Assembly: GCA_903900845.1 (NCBI GenBank)
Contig: CAIUOU010000201.1
Location: forward strand, 1 to 48,596
Direction of reading: 5' to 3'
DNA from: an uncultured Opitutia bacterium
GTDB taxonomy: Bacteria; Verrucomicrobiota; Verrucomicrobiia; Opitutales; Opitutaceae
Length of the DNA: 48,596 nt
Position 1 is the stretch's first letter; each line of letters begins with the position of its first letter. Shown piece by piece: positions 6,976 to 17,328 of the stretch. Position numbers and translations under genes: made by a program. Below the pieces are notes generated by a model. That model saw nothing but the letters and a program-made list of their open reading frames with translations, was not told the DNA's origin and made no database searches.

Positions 6976-8456
6976 GGCCGGCCTTCGCTACCCCGCTTCA
7001 CCTCGGCGAGCAATTCCAGGAGCTTCGCGACAATCTTGTCGGAAGCCGCGGTCTCGACGCGGTTCGTGCCGAGCCAGGTCTCGTAGCCCCCAAGGGCGTG
7101 CTGCGCGGGCGTCGGCAGGTAGCCGTAGCCTCCGTTCGCCAGCTCAATCGTGAAAGTGTCGGGGAACGGCGACCGCGCTTTGATCTCGAGCCCGGTCTCG
7201 GTGAACACCTCAAACGGGATCGCCGCCACGCCGAGCCCACCGATGCGCACCGCCTGCACCATCACGCTCAGCGTCTCGGGCCACTCCGTCGCGGAAACCA
7301 CGCGGTCCGCGTAATTCTTCTCCAGCCGGTGGATCGGCGACACCGTGGCCGGCCGGGCAAGGACCCGCCGCGCCTTCTCGACCGCATCGCCGTCGGGCCT
7401 CCGCGTGCGCAGGACCAACTCCGCATGCGCGGCGCGCAGTTCGACCCAGTCCTGGTGGCGCAAGCCGGCGCGCACCCGCGCGATCTCGCGCGCGACGTCG
7501 TCCGCGACGAGTCGCATCTTCTCGTAGGGCGCGTACTTCCGGCGGTCCGGCTGCGCGACGTTGTTGTTGTTCACGTCGGCACAGGGACCGTTGGCGAGAA
7601 GGCCTACGAACGGCTGGTCCTGACGGTCGGCGCCGAGCAGCTGCTGCAGCCGGTCGGCCACGACCGCGAAGTAGTCGGCGGAGATGTGCCCCGTCGGCAC
7701 ACCGCCGACGTAATGCAGCCAGTAGTTGCCCAGCACGGCGATCGGGCGCCCGTCCTTCGCCTCTACCGAGACGAAGTAGACCTCGGGATTCACCGGCCCG
7801 GCGGGACGCTCGAGATCCGGACGCGAGCCCGGATTCATCACGGCGCGATCCTGACCGCCGAACGGGTTCACCGCCGTCTTACCGTCCTTGAGCACCCAGC
7901 GGCGGTTGAACACATGCTGCGGCACCTGACCCGCGCCCCAGGCGATGCGCGCGGGCTCGAGGTTATTGAGCGCGCGTTTCACCCCGTCGACGATCCGGCG
8001 CGCGAGGAACGACTGGTAATCGTCGAGCGGCGACCGTTCCGCCGCTTCACCGGGAGGGTTGCGCATCGCCATCGCGTCGCGCCCCCGCGCGCTGGTGGCG
8101 GAATGCGTGTGCGTGGCCGACATGACCAGATTGCCTGCGGGGATCCCCGTGTCGCGCTCGATCACACGCCGCGCGCTGTCGAACACCTCGCGGTTGACGG
8201 AAACACTGTCGACAACGACGAAAACCAACCCCGTCGCACCGTCGTCGAGCGCGAGGCAGCGCGCGTGCAGCTCGTCGTGGACGTGCGTCGCGGGGGGGAT
8301 CGTGAAGTTGCCGACGATCCCCTCGCCCAGCTGCGGCGTGATGTTGCTGGTGGCCGCGCCGGCGCGGAAAACGCGGGCATCGGCGGCGAAAGAGATCGGA
8401 AACAGGACCGAAAACAGGAGTAACGCGGTCAAACAACGGCCGGGGGCGGTCTTCAT
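6972..8456 (-). CDS. Exported neutral/alkaline ceramidase-like protein
   Basis: 494 residues starting MKTAPGRCLTALLLFSVLFP, a signal peptide. The start replaces a frame 21 codons longer that has no signal. RAGAATSNITPQ at the mature N-terminus, GLVFVVVDSVSV and the histidine-rich ATHTHSATSA match the N-terminal domain of neutral/non-lysosomal ceramidase proteins (Pfam Ceramidase_alk). The window protein lacks the extra C-terminal Ig-like part of true ceramidases, so the substrate may not be ceramide. Such shortened forms are common in Planctomycetes and Verrucomicrobia. It is the first gene of a two-gene unit with the sulfatase. Confidence 0.8.
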   Translation of the reverse strand: MKTAPGRCLTALLLFSVLFPISFAADARVFRAGAATSNITPQLGEGIVGNFTIPPATHVHDELHARCLALDDGATGLVFVVVDSVSVNREVFDSARRVIERDTGIPAGNLVMSATHTHSATSARGRDAMAMRNPPGEAAERSPLDDYQSFLARRIVDGVKRALNNLEPARIAWGAGQVPQHVFNRRWVLKDGKTAVNPFGGQDRAVMNPGSRPDLERPAGPVNPEVYFVSVEAKDGRPIAVLGNYWLHYVGGVPTGHISADYFAVVADRLQQLLGADRQDQPFVGLLANGPCADVNNNNVAQPDRRKYAPYEKMRLVADDVAREIARVRAGLRHQDWVELRAAHAELVLRTRRPDGDAVEKARRVLARPATVSPIHRLEKNYADRVVSATEWPETLSVMVQAVRIGGLGVAAIPFEVFTETGLEIKARSPFPDTFTIELANGGYGYLPTPAQHALGGYETWLGTNRVETAASDKIVAKLLELLAEVKRGSEGRP

Positions 8457-8749
8457 GGGGTAGATCCGAAGGAAGCAACCGCCCCCCCGCCCGGCAAACC
8501 TGCTTTTGGTCGCGGGCAAAACCTCGCGACGTTTTCGATAACCTCCGTTTGCTCCTCGCGGCGGCTTGAGCCACGAGGCGATCGAGGTCGCGGAGATGGA
8601 ATCGCTCCGGGATTAACCTGTCGTCCACGTCTCCCGCGTATTTCCCCCTCCGCAGCCCGGTGCCCGCCGTTGAAAGCGGCGTTGGTGAAGCCGTCGGCAC
8701 CACGACCGACCTGTTGGTGTCCGCGCGTCGATTGCCCGAACGCGCCAGC
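8457..8749. other. Intergenic stretch, promoter region of the ceramidase-sulfatase pair
   Basis: About 290 bases between the alpha/beta hydrolase stop and the ceramidase-like start, both genes on the minus strand. I find no convincing gene, hairpin or repeat. The frames crossing it are shadows. By position it should hold the promoter of the downstream pair. Confidence 0.4.
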
Positions 8750-9727
8750 TCAGCGCTTCACAGGATGCGGAATCGGCTCCGTCGAGATTACCGAAAGAAT
8801 CCCGCGCAAGTGCTGATCGAGAAACTGCCGCACGCGACGCCGCTCCTCCGCGTTCTCGTAACCATGCCCACCGCCTATCACCGGCACGAGGAGATGCGCG
8901 CCGCCCGCGCGACGCATCGTGGCGTCGAATTCCTCCGCCTGCCCGAACGGCACCAGGGAGTCCGCGGTGCCGTGGAACGTGATGATCGGCGGCAGACCCG
9001 AAGCCGCGTGCGACACCGGTGAGGCCCGCCGGGCGAGCAAGGCCTTCTCGTCGACCGGTCCGCCGAACATGAGCGCGAGCCGCTGCGCGAGCGGCCCCGC
9101 CTGCGCCGCGGAGGCGCGGGCCGACTCCGGCTGCGCGAGGAAATTCAAACGGCCGAAACGATTCACGACGCACGTCACGCGGCTGCTCGCGGCGCCATGC
9201 GGACCGACCGAGCCCTCGAGGTCCTCCGCACCGCCGCTCAGGCCGAGCAGCGTGGCGAGCGTGCCTCCGGCCGAGGTGCCGATGACTCCGATCCGATCCG
9301 GATCCAGCCCGTGGCGCGCCGCGTTGGCGCGGATCCAACGGATGGCCGCCTTGCAATCGTGGATCTGCGCCGGCCAGCGCGCCTCGCCGGCGAGACGGTA
9401 ACCGATCGAGACGCCCGCGTAATTCCCCGTGACGACAGGCGGCTGCACGATCAAGCGCCCGGCCGCCTTGCTACCGCCAACCCAGCCGCCGCCGTGCACA
9501 AAGACGATCACCGGCAACGGCGCCGAGCCCGACCGTGACCGCGGCAGATAAAGGTCCAGCCGCTGGCGCGCGTTTCCGGCGCCGGCGTAATCGATGTCGG
9601 CGGTAACCTCCACCGGCTCCACCTCCGGAGCGGCCGCGCGGGCATGCACCGCGAAGCCTCCAGCCAGCATGACCCAGAACCCCAATGTAGTGTTGGGAAA
9701 CAACCCGCGAAGGTTAGGAGGGAACAC
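8750..9727 (-). CDS. Exported alpha/beta-hydrolase (esterase/lipase-like)
   Basis: 325 residues from a GTG start; an internal ATG at 9670 would shorten the signal region. The hydrophobic stretch TTLGFWVMLAGGFAVHA predicts export. HGGGW (79-82 region) is the oxyanion-hole motif of the hormone-sensitive-lipase/BD-FAE group. GTSAGG holds nucleophile Ser152. The acid is probably the Asp in FHGTADSLVPF, and the base is the His in GGGHGY. It probably hydrolyses an acyl or acetyl ester, for example on plant polysaccharide; the substrate is not readable. It lies upstream of the ceramidase-sulfatase pair on the same strand but is separated from it by ~290 bp. Confidence 0.85.
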   Translation of the reverse strand: MFPPNLRGLFPNTTLGFWVMLAGGFAVHARAAAPEVEPVEVTADIDYAGAGNARQRLDLYLPRSRSGSAPLPVIVFVHGGGWVGGSKAAGRLIVQPPVVTGNYAGVSIGYRLAGEARWPAQIHDCKAAIRWIRANAARHGLDPDRIGVIGTSAGGTLATLLGLSGGAEDLEGSVGPHGAASSRVTCVVNRFGRLNFLAQPESARASAAQAGPLAQRLALMFGGPVDEKALLARRASPVSHAASGLPPIITFHGTADSLVPFGQAEEFDATMRRAGGAHLLVPVIGGGHGYENAEERRRVRQFLDQHLRGILSVISTEPIPHPVKR

Positions 9728-9866
9728 AGCTCCGTGTCTTGATCCGGAGCAGACCGTGTCAAGCGACCGTTAGCCGTTCGGAGACGAACTTGGGCGAATG
9801 AATTCCGGGCGGAATCAAACCCTGGAACGGGAATCGCTCGGGGCAGAACGGACGGCGACCGCGACC

Positions 9867-10901
9867 TCAGTCGATCGGGATCATCCGTACCTGTTTCGTC
9901 TTGGTCGAACCGACGCCGAGCGTCTCGGCAAACTCCAGCGTGCGGATCTCCTCGTCGAGGTTCTCGAATCCCTGCTGCCGGCGGTGGCCGTTGATGCGAT
10001 CGCGCGCCAGCGAGTCCATCATCACCGGATCGTTGGTGAGCCAGAGGAGCGGCTCGGATACGGTGTAGAGCGAGTTGAAGAACGGGCCTCCCACGAACTG
10101 GTAGTGCTCGAGGCTGGCGAGGGTGAACATCCACGTCTGGCGCAGCTCGGGGATGGCGCTCATCTCGGCGACCGCGGCGGGGGCGTTGGCCGGGGAGCGG
10201 AAAAAGCGCGCGGTGTTGGAGGCGTTCCAGAGCGTCGCATTCACCAGGGCGCCATTCACGCCCAGCGTGGGATGATCGGTGAACACAGGCAGGTTAATCC
10301 AGAAATCGGCGTCGAGAAACAGCGGCGTGGCCAGGAAACTTTTGCGATCCTCGTCCTTGGTCGTGTTGGCCTGCACGCCCTTGGTCTGCTCCTGCGCGAA
10401 GATCGGATCAAAGCGCTGCGGGAGCGGCGAATCATAGAACCAAACCGGGTCGTAGTAGCGCCCGGACTCGAGCACGTAGACCGGGTTGCCGGAAAACGGG
10501 GTCGAGCCGGAGACGAGTGACGGCAGGTAGCCGGTCATCCGCAGGCGCAGGGCGTTGAGACCGACCAGGAAGATGCCGTTGTGCTCGAAGCCTCGCTTCT
10601 TGAGCGAGGCGATCACCGCCTTCACGAGCGGAAGCGGCGTGGCGAGACCGGGGCCGGAGTCGGCGTAGATCTTCAGACCGGCCTTGCGCTTGGGGCCGGG
10701 CACGAGGCGCTTGCCCGAGGCCTGCTCGAACGCGGCGATCATCTTCTCGACCTGCGCCGCGTAGGTCGCCTCGTCGAAGGCGGCGAGCCGCGACTGCCAC
10801 ACGGGCTCCATCGGAGCCGTCACCGGCTGGGCCGCCCGCGCGGACGGGCAGGCCGAGAGAAGCAGCAGGACGACGACCGCCGGGACGGGAAAAACACGCA
10901 T
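9867..10901 (-). CDS. DUF362-like exported protein
   Basis: 344 residues starting MRVFPVPAVVVLLLLSACPS, a signal peptide with a possible lipobox (LSAC). GLATPLPLVKAVIASLKKRG, then DADFWINLPVFTDHPTLGVN, GALVNATLWN and LTNDPVMMDSLARDRI follow the pattern of DUF362 proteins. That pattern is a regulated-site residue run, an 'inlp-k-H--gvtgalKN' stretch and a late 'Dp-a-D' motif. The iron-sulfur cysteines present in some DUF362 members are absent. The longer frame to 11102 crosses the dnaG promoter region and is rejected. Biochemical role unknown. It is divergent from dnaG across 200 bp. Confidence 0.65.
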   Translation of the reverse strand: MRVFPVPAVVVLLLLSACPSARAAQPVTAPMEPVWQSRLAAFDEATYAAQVEKMIAAFEQASGKRLVPGPKRKAGLKIYADSGPGLATPLPLVKAVIASLKKRGFEHNGIFLVGLNALRLRMTGYLPSLVSGSTPFSGNPVYVLESGRYYDPVWFYDSPLPQRFDPIFAQEQTKGVQANTTKDEDRKSFLATPLFLDADFWINLPVFTDHPTLGVNGALVNATLWNASNTARFFRSPANAPAAVAEMSAIPELRQTWMFTLASLEHYQFVGGPFFNSLYTVSEPLLWLTNDPVMMDSLARDRINGHRRQQGFENLDEEIRTLEFAETLGVGSTKTKQVRMIPID

Positions 10902-11101
10902 GGAGTGAAATGAGGTGTGACAACCGCCGGGCCGCGGGTTCCGCCGGAGGCCGGGGAATTCCGCCGCCGCGGGCGCGAAGGGGCCGGGAACTTGACAGTC
11001 GGGTGCGCGGGTTGAAAGTGCATTCTTGATCGGCGACGCGACGGCGATCGGCGGCGCCGCCAGGCCCGCGCGAAGCGGTCGTTCCCCGTCTCCTCCGCCC
11101 A

Positions 11102-12973
11102 ATGCCCGTCATCAAGCCCGCCTGCGTCCGCGACCTGAAGTTGCGCGTCAACCTGGCCGACGTCGTGGGCCGCGTGGTCACGCTGCGGAAGGCCGGCGGC
11201 TCGAGGCTCAAGGGCCTGTGCCCGTTCCACAACGAGCGCACGCCTTCGTTCAACGTCGATGCCGACAAAGGATTCTACAAATGCTTCGGCTGCGGGAAGG
11301 CCGGGGACCTGATCACCTTCGTGCGCGAGACGGAGCAGTTGGGGTTCACCGAAGCGGTGGAGGCGATCGGCAAACGTCACGGCATCGTGATCGAGTACGA
11401 GGAGGGCACGGGCGGGCCGACGCGAGAGGAGCGCTCCCTGCGCCAGGAACTTTTCGACCTGCACGAGAACGCGACCGAGCACCTGCACCAGGCTTTCCTT
11501 GCGCGGGACGACACGGGCGCGTGGTTCCGGGAATACTGGACCGGGCGGCGCCGTTTCGCGCCCGAGATCGCGGCGGATTTCAAGATTGGCGCGGCCGACG
11601 CCGCGGGCGGAGGGCTGGCGGGAGCGCTTTTGAGACGGAAGTTCTCCGAGGAGGCGCTCCGGCGCTGCGGGCTGTTTCTCATCCACGATGACGCGGCGAT
11701 CACGCTGCACAGCCTGCGCCCGCGCTTCCGCGGGCGCCTGATGATCCCGATCCGCGACCACCAGGGCCGCGTGGTGGCATTCACGGCGCGCCAGACGGAC
11801 CTCACGCCGGAGGATGACCCTGCGCGGGAGGCCAAGTACGTGAACTCCCCGGAGACCCCGATCTTCACCAAGGGCAATCTGCTCTTCAACCTGGACCGTG
11901 CGCGCACGCAGGTCGGGGACGGCAGGCCCTTCGTGCTGGTCGAGGGACAGCTCGACGCGATCCGGTGCTGGAGCGCGGGGCTGAAGACCGCCATCGCCCC
12001 CCAGGGAACCTCGATCACCGACGGGCAGCTCGCGCTCCTGCGCCGGTACCACCCGCAGGTGGAGTGTTTCTTCGACAGCGACAGCGCGGGACAGAAGGCC
12101 GCGCTGAGATTCCTGCCACTCGCGCTGCGCGCGGGCCTCGAGGCTCGCTTCCTCACGCTCGGCGGAGACGGCAAGGTCGACCCCGACCTCCTGTTCCTCG
12201 AGCGCGGGCTCGAGGCCTACGCGGAAGTGCGCGCGAAATCGCTGAGCGCGGTGGCTTTCGCGAGCCGCGCATTCCTGCCGGACCCGTTGAACGCCAGCCC
12301 GGAGGAACGCAGCCGCGCCGCGCGCGCGGTGGCGGAGCTGATCGCCCAGAGCCCCAGCGAGTCCGCGCGCGCGCATCTCGTGATCGAGGCCGCCGCCAAA
12401 CTCGGGCTGCTCCCGCGGGTGATGGAGAAAGAGCTGCAGACGGCCGAGGTGCAGTTTCGCCGGCAATCGCCGGCCCGCCCGGGCGAGCCTTCTTCCGCCC
12501 CCGCCCAGGTGGCGGCGCCGGCCGGCGTCACGCCCGAACATGAGCTGCTGATGCTTTGCCTCCATTTTGAAACGCTGGGCAAACCCTTGAGCCACGCCGT
12601 GCGACCCGACTGGATCGACCAGGGCGCGGCGCACGTGGCCGGGCGGCTGCTGAACCGCTTCCTCGGGGAGTTCGAGCACGACACGTGGCCAGGCCGCGAG
12701 CAGATCGACAGCCTTCTCGAGGCCGAGGAGGAGCGCGCCTTGGTCGCCGGCATTCTTTTCGAGGTACCGGCGATCGATGACCCATTGAAAGTCGCGCAGG
12801 AAGGACTGCGCCGGCTGCGCGCGCGCAGCGTGGAGCCGCGCCTGAGGCAGATAGAACTTGCTTTGGCCACCCCCCAACCGGACAGTGATTATGACCCGAT
12901 TTCTCTCTTGAAGGAACGTTCTGAAATCCAGCGCCAGCTGCGCCTTCCGTTATCGCTCACGACCGCGGTTTGA
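11102..12973 (+). CDS. dnaG: DNA primase
   Basis: 623 residues. It makes the RNA primers for DNA replication. The N-terminal CHC2 zinc finger is intact (Cys40, His43, Cys61, Cys64 in CPFHNERTPSF...YKCFGCG). The catalytic core includes the Toprim fold with Glu281 in LVEGQLD and the metal site DSDSAG (Asp325, Asp327). The usual sequence there is DGDxAG, so Gly is Ser. The C-terminal third (DnaB-interacting region) is divergent, as is normal. The gene is 39 bp upstream of rpoD. This is the classical macromolecular-synthesis arrangement, but without rpsU in front. Confidence 0.97.
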   Translation: MPVIKPACVRDLKLRVNLADVVGRVVTLRKAGGSRLKGLCPFHNERTPSFNVDADKGFYKCFGCGKAGDLITFVRETEQLGFTEAVEAIGKRHGIVIEYEEGTGGPTREERSLRQELFDLHENATEHLHQAFLARDDTGAWFREYWTGRRRFAPEIAADFKIGAADAAGGGLAGALLRRKFSEEALRRCGLFLIHDDAAITLHSLRPRFRGRLMIPIRDHQGRVVAFTARQTDLTPEDDPAREAKYVNSPETPIFTKGNLLFNLDRARTQVGDGRPFVLVEGQLDAIRCWSAGLKTAIAPQGTSITDGQLALLRRYHPQVECFFDSDSAGQKAALRFLPLALRAGLEARFLTLGGDGKVDPDLLFLERGLEAYAEVRAKSLSAVAFASRAFLPDPLNASPEERSRAARAVAELIAQSPSESARAHLVIEAAAKLGLLPRVMEKELQTAEVQFRRQSPARPGEPSSAPAQVAAPAGVTPEHELLMLCLHFETLGKPLSHAVRPDWIDQGAAHVAGRLLNRFLGEFEHDTWPGREQIDSLLEAEEERALVAGILFEVPAIDDPLKVAQEGLRRLRARSVEPRLRQIELALATPQPDSDYDPISLLKERSEIQRQLRLPLSLTTAV

Positions 12974-13012
12974 CCTCCGCATCCAAAGCCGTTCCGTACC
13001 AGCCACTCCCAC

Positions 13013-14890
<1,878 letters not shown>

Positions 14891-14933
14891 CCAAGACCGG
14901 AGGGTCGAGAGCGGGTAACGGGATTGATCCCGG

Positions 14934-15302
14934 ATGAAAAGCAGCCCCGCGCTTCACGTCCTTTGCATCGCCATCCTGGCGTCAGCCGGCTGCACTTCGG
15001 TGCGCCCGGTTACCTCCCCGCCGGCGCCTCCGCGAGAACCGCTCGCGCCCAGCCCCCGCCTGATCGTGGGACGCATCATCGCCGTCGACCAGGAGCGACG
15101 CTTCGCCTTCGTTGAGCTCGCCGGCGATGCCCCGCCCGCCGCCTTGACGGAGGGTGGCGAACTCCTCGTGCGCAGCCTCGCCGAACTGCGCGAGACCGCC
15201 CGCCTCGCCGTCTCACGCCACGTGCGCGGCCGCACGCTGGGCACCTCCATAGCGAAGGGACGGCCGGCGGTCGGAGAGGAAGTGGTCTGGGTCGCGCCCT
15301 GA
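14934..15302 (+). CDS. Small lipoprotein of unknown function
   Basis: 122 residues with a lipoprotein signal (lipobox ASAGC, Cys20), then a Pro-rich linker (about 26-44). A compact beta-rich domain follows (LIVGRIIAVDQERRFAFVEL, EELLVRS-type strands, GRPAVGEEVVWV). The pattern GRIIAVD..RFAFVEL resembles an OB-fold-like domain seen in small Verrucomicrobia/Planctomycetes proteins, by memory. It lies 43 bp after rpoD on the same strand. No family assigned. Confidence 0.7.
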   Translation: MKSSPALHVLCIAILASAGCTSVRPVTSPPAPPREPLAPSPRLIVGRIIAVDQERRFAFVELAGDAPPAALTEGGELLVRSLAELRETARLAVSRHVRGRTLGTSIAKGRPAVGEEVVWVAP

Positions 15303-15316
15303 CCAGCGGCAGCAGC

Positions 15317-15865
15317 TCAAGCCAACCGCTCCCGCAGCAGCGACTCCACCGCGTCGACGGCAGTCTTTTCCCGCCGCTCCCAGCCGCCGCGGATCTCGAC
15401 GCGGGGCAGGCCGCGCGAAACCAGCGCGTCGCGCCAAAGCCCACGCGCCCGCTCCCGAGCTCCGGGCCCAGGGAAGCATCGCTGCGGATCCGGCGTAAAA
15501 GGCACGTCGGCATCACAGAGGAGATACAGGGCGCAGCCGCGCGCCCGGATCTCCGCCTCGGCCCGCACCCAGTCGGGACACGCCCCGGGATGAAGAAGAT
15601 CATTCCAAACCGTGCAGGTGAGCAGATCCGTATCGAGAAACACCACGCGTCGCGCGGCGATCGCGGCGTTTTCCTCGGCGGCGATCTGGCCGCGCGCGAT
15701 CGCGTCGAGATCGGACGTGCCGATACGCCCGCTGCGCGTCTCCCAGAACTCCCGCACGAACTCCCGGGACCAAGGTTCCCCGAAACGTCGCGCGAGCGCA
15801 CCCGCCAACGCGGTCTTGCCGGTCGATTCGGTGCCGAAAACCACGATCCGCAGAGGGTCAGGCAT
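15317..15865 (-). CDS. NadR-like P-loop kinase (nicotinamide riboside kinase type)
   Basis: 182 residues. The P-loop GTESTGKT is at 11-18. It is followed by the NadR/AAA_28 pattern (EPWSREFVREFWE, GQIAAEENAA, VVFLDTDLLTCTVW), as in the C-terminal ribosylnicotinamide kinase domain of NadR. The adenylyltransferase half of NadR is absent. The expected reaction is phosphorylation of nicotinamide riboside to NMN. The start at MPDPLRIVVF overlaps the pnuC stop by 8 bp; pairing with pnuC strongly supports the NAD-salvage role. It is the last gene of the hslO-pnuC-kinase operon and is convergent with the small lipoprotein gene. Confidence 0.85.
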   Translation of the reverse strand: MPDPLRIVVFGTESTGKTALAGALARRFGEPWSREFVREFWETRSGRIGTSDLDAIARGQIAAEENAAIAARRVVFLDTDLLTCTVWNDLLHPGACPDWVRAEAEIRARGCALYLLCDADVPFTPDPQRCFPGPGARERARGLWRDALVSRGLPRVEIRGGWERREKTAVDAVESLLRERLA

Positions 15866-16427
15866 CGCGCGGCTCCTCCATCGTGCGCCGCCACGAGACA
15901 TGCCCCCAAATCGCCATGCCCAGGAAGAGCAGGTAGAGCGCCGCGAATCCGCGCAGATCGCGCGCCCAGTAGACCCCGATGGCCACCGAGTTCACCGCCA
16001 TCCATCCCACCCAGTTCTCGAGACGCTTCCGTGCCTGCAGCCATTGCGACAGCAGACTGAAGACCAGAATGAACGCATCCCAGTGCGGCAGGGCGGCGCC
16101 GGTCACGCGCCGCATCAGCTCGCCCCAGAGCATCGTCAGAACCAAGCCCAGAACGGCCCACGTCGCCACCAAACGCGGCGCCGATCGCGTCACCGGAGGA
16201 CGGCCCTCTCCCTCCCCGCCTCGGCGCCAATGCCACCAACCGTAAGCCTGCAGGACAAAGAAGCACCCCTGCAGCAGAACGTCGGAGTACAGCCGGGCCC
16301 CGTGAAAGACCCACGCGGACACCGCCACCTGCACGAGACCGACCGGCCAGCCCCACACGCTCTGCCGCACCATGAGCGTGACGCCGATCACGCCGAGCAC
16401 CGTGCCCGCGGTCTCCGCCGGGCTCAT
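15858..16427 (-). CDS. pnuC: PnuC-family nicotinamide riboside transporter
   Basis: 189 residues, almost all in six or seven membrane helices. Recognisable PnuC features are the early GLVQVAVSAWVFHGARLYSD, the YGWWHWRRG loop and the ENWVGWMAVNSVAIGVYWAR motif (W-N substrate-pocket residues). These proteins take up nicotinamide riboside by facilitated diffusion, and uptake is driven by phosphorylation inside. The adjacent kinase supplies that step. Related PnuT proteins carry thiamine, but the kinase neighbour argues for nicotinamide riboside. The start MSPAETAG overlaps the Hsp33-like gene stop by ATGA. Confidence 0.9.
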   Translation of the reverse strand: MSPAETAGTVLGVIGVTLMVRQSVWGWPVGLVQVAVSAWVFHGARLYSDVLLQGCFFVLQAYGWWHWRRGGEGEGRPPVTRSAPRLVATWAVLGLVLTMLWGELMRRVTGAALPHWDAFILVFSLLSQWLQARKRLENWVGWMAVNSVAIGVYWARDLRGFAALYLLFLGMAIWGHVSWRRTMEEPRDA

Positions 16428-17242
16428 GCCGCCGGAGCCGTACCGTCGCCCGCCACGAAGGCCTCCAGCGTCTCGCGGGTGATCACGTGCCGCGAGGCGC
16501 ACCGCGGGCAGCGCATCTCCAGCCGCGCGTCGCCGCCGAAAAGCTCCTCCGGCGCCTGCCGCATCACCGGCGCCAGCACCTCGAGCATGCGCCGCTGGTT
16601 GCAGCCGCAATGCCAGCGGTAGTGGCGGCGCTCGAGCGGCACCACCACCTCGTCGGCGTCAACCGCCGCCGCGCGCGCCCCGTCGAGTCCGCGCAGCCAT
16701 GCGACGTCGCAATCGGGATGCTCCGTGAACAGGCGAAACTCCTCCTCCGCCGTCTGGAAATACCTCGCTCGGCGCTGCTCGCTCTGGGCGTAGAACTTCT
16801 CCACGGCGGCCAGCGGGTCATCTCCCTCGAAAGTCACCGCGCTCCGGCGCTTGGGCTGATGGCCCCGCACCACGTCCGCGTAGAACAGATTCTCCGGACC
16901 GACCTTCACGTCCTCGGTGAAAACGCGGCCGGTCACGATGCCGGTCTCATTGTCACCGACGAGAAACACGTTAACGAGAGGGCGCTGGAAATTGATCGTC
17001 CACGCGGTGAGCTCGTTCCGCGGACGTGACGCGCAGTGCAGCGTGAAGGCCGCGAGCGCCCGCTTGAAGAGGGCGTCAATTCCCGGTTCCAGTCGCAGCC
17101 CGTGGGCGCCGAGGTGCAGGTAATAGTCGACGAAGAGCTCCCCGAAATCAGCCCGCGCGATCAGCGCGTTGCGGTTGCGCACGAACGCGGAGCGGACCTC
17201 GAGGCCGGATTCGGCGGGATTGGGCGGCGTGGATTCGGCCAT
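16424..17242 (-). CDS. hslO: Hsp33-family redox-regulated chaperone
   Basis: 272 residues. The C-terminal zinc/redox switch is present as HCGCNQRR (Cys212, Cys214) and CPRC (Cys245, Cys248), the CxC...CxxC pattern of Hsp33. Such proteins release zinc and become active holdases when oxidised. The N-terminal domain is divergent but of normal length. I use the ATG at 17242; the GTG three codons upstream is less likely. It is the first gene of an overlapping operon with pnuC and the NadR-like kinase, linking redox stress to NAD supply. Confidence 0.88.
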   Translation of the reverse strand: MAESTPPNPAESGLEVRSAFVRNRNALIARADFGELFVDYYLHLGAHGLRLEPGIDALFKRALAAFTLHCASRPRNELTAWTINFQRPLVNVFLVGDNETGIVTGRVFTEDVKVGPENLFYADVVRGHQPKRRSAVTFEGDDPLAAVEKFYAQSEQRRARYFQTAEEEFRLFTEHPDCDVAWLRGLDGARAAAVDADEVVVPLERRHYRWHCGCNQRRMLEVLAPVMRQAPEELFGGDARLEMRCPRCASRHVITRETLEAFVAGDGTAPAA

Positions 17243-17328
17243 CGCGACCACCGTCCCGCAAACGGCGCGGTTGTAAAGCGCGGGGCGTTGCGTCGACCTC
17301 GGGCATTAGCCAAAAAACGGGCCACCCC

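Noticed and set aside
7098-8423. Plus-strand frame of 441 codons opposite the ceramidase-like gene
   Set aside because: No motif, and the antisense gene has a signal peptide and family motifs.
10992-10997. TTGACA upstream of dnaG as a -35 element
   Set aside because: No acceptable -10 hexamer at 16-18 bp spacing; not enough for a promoter call.
10820-12877. Minus-strand open frame of 685 codons opposite dnaG
   Set aside because: It mirrors the third-position GC of dnaG, is Arg/Gln/Leu-rich and has no recognisable motif; dnaG is certain.
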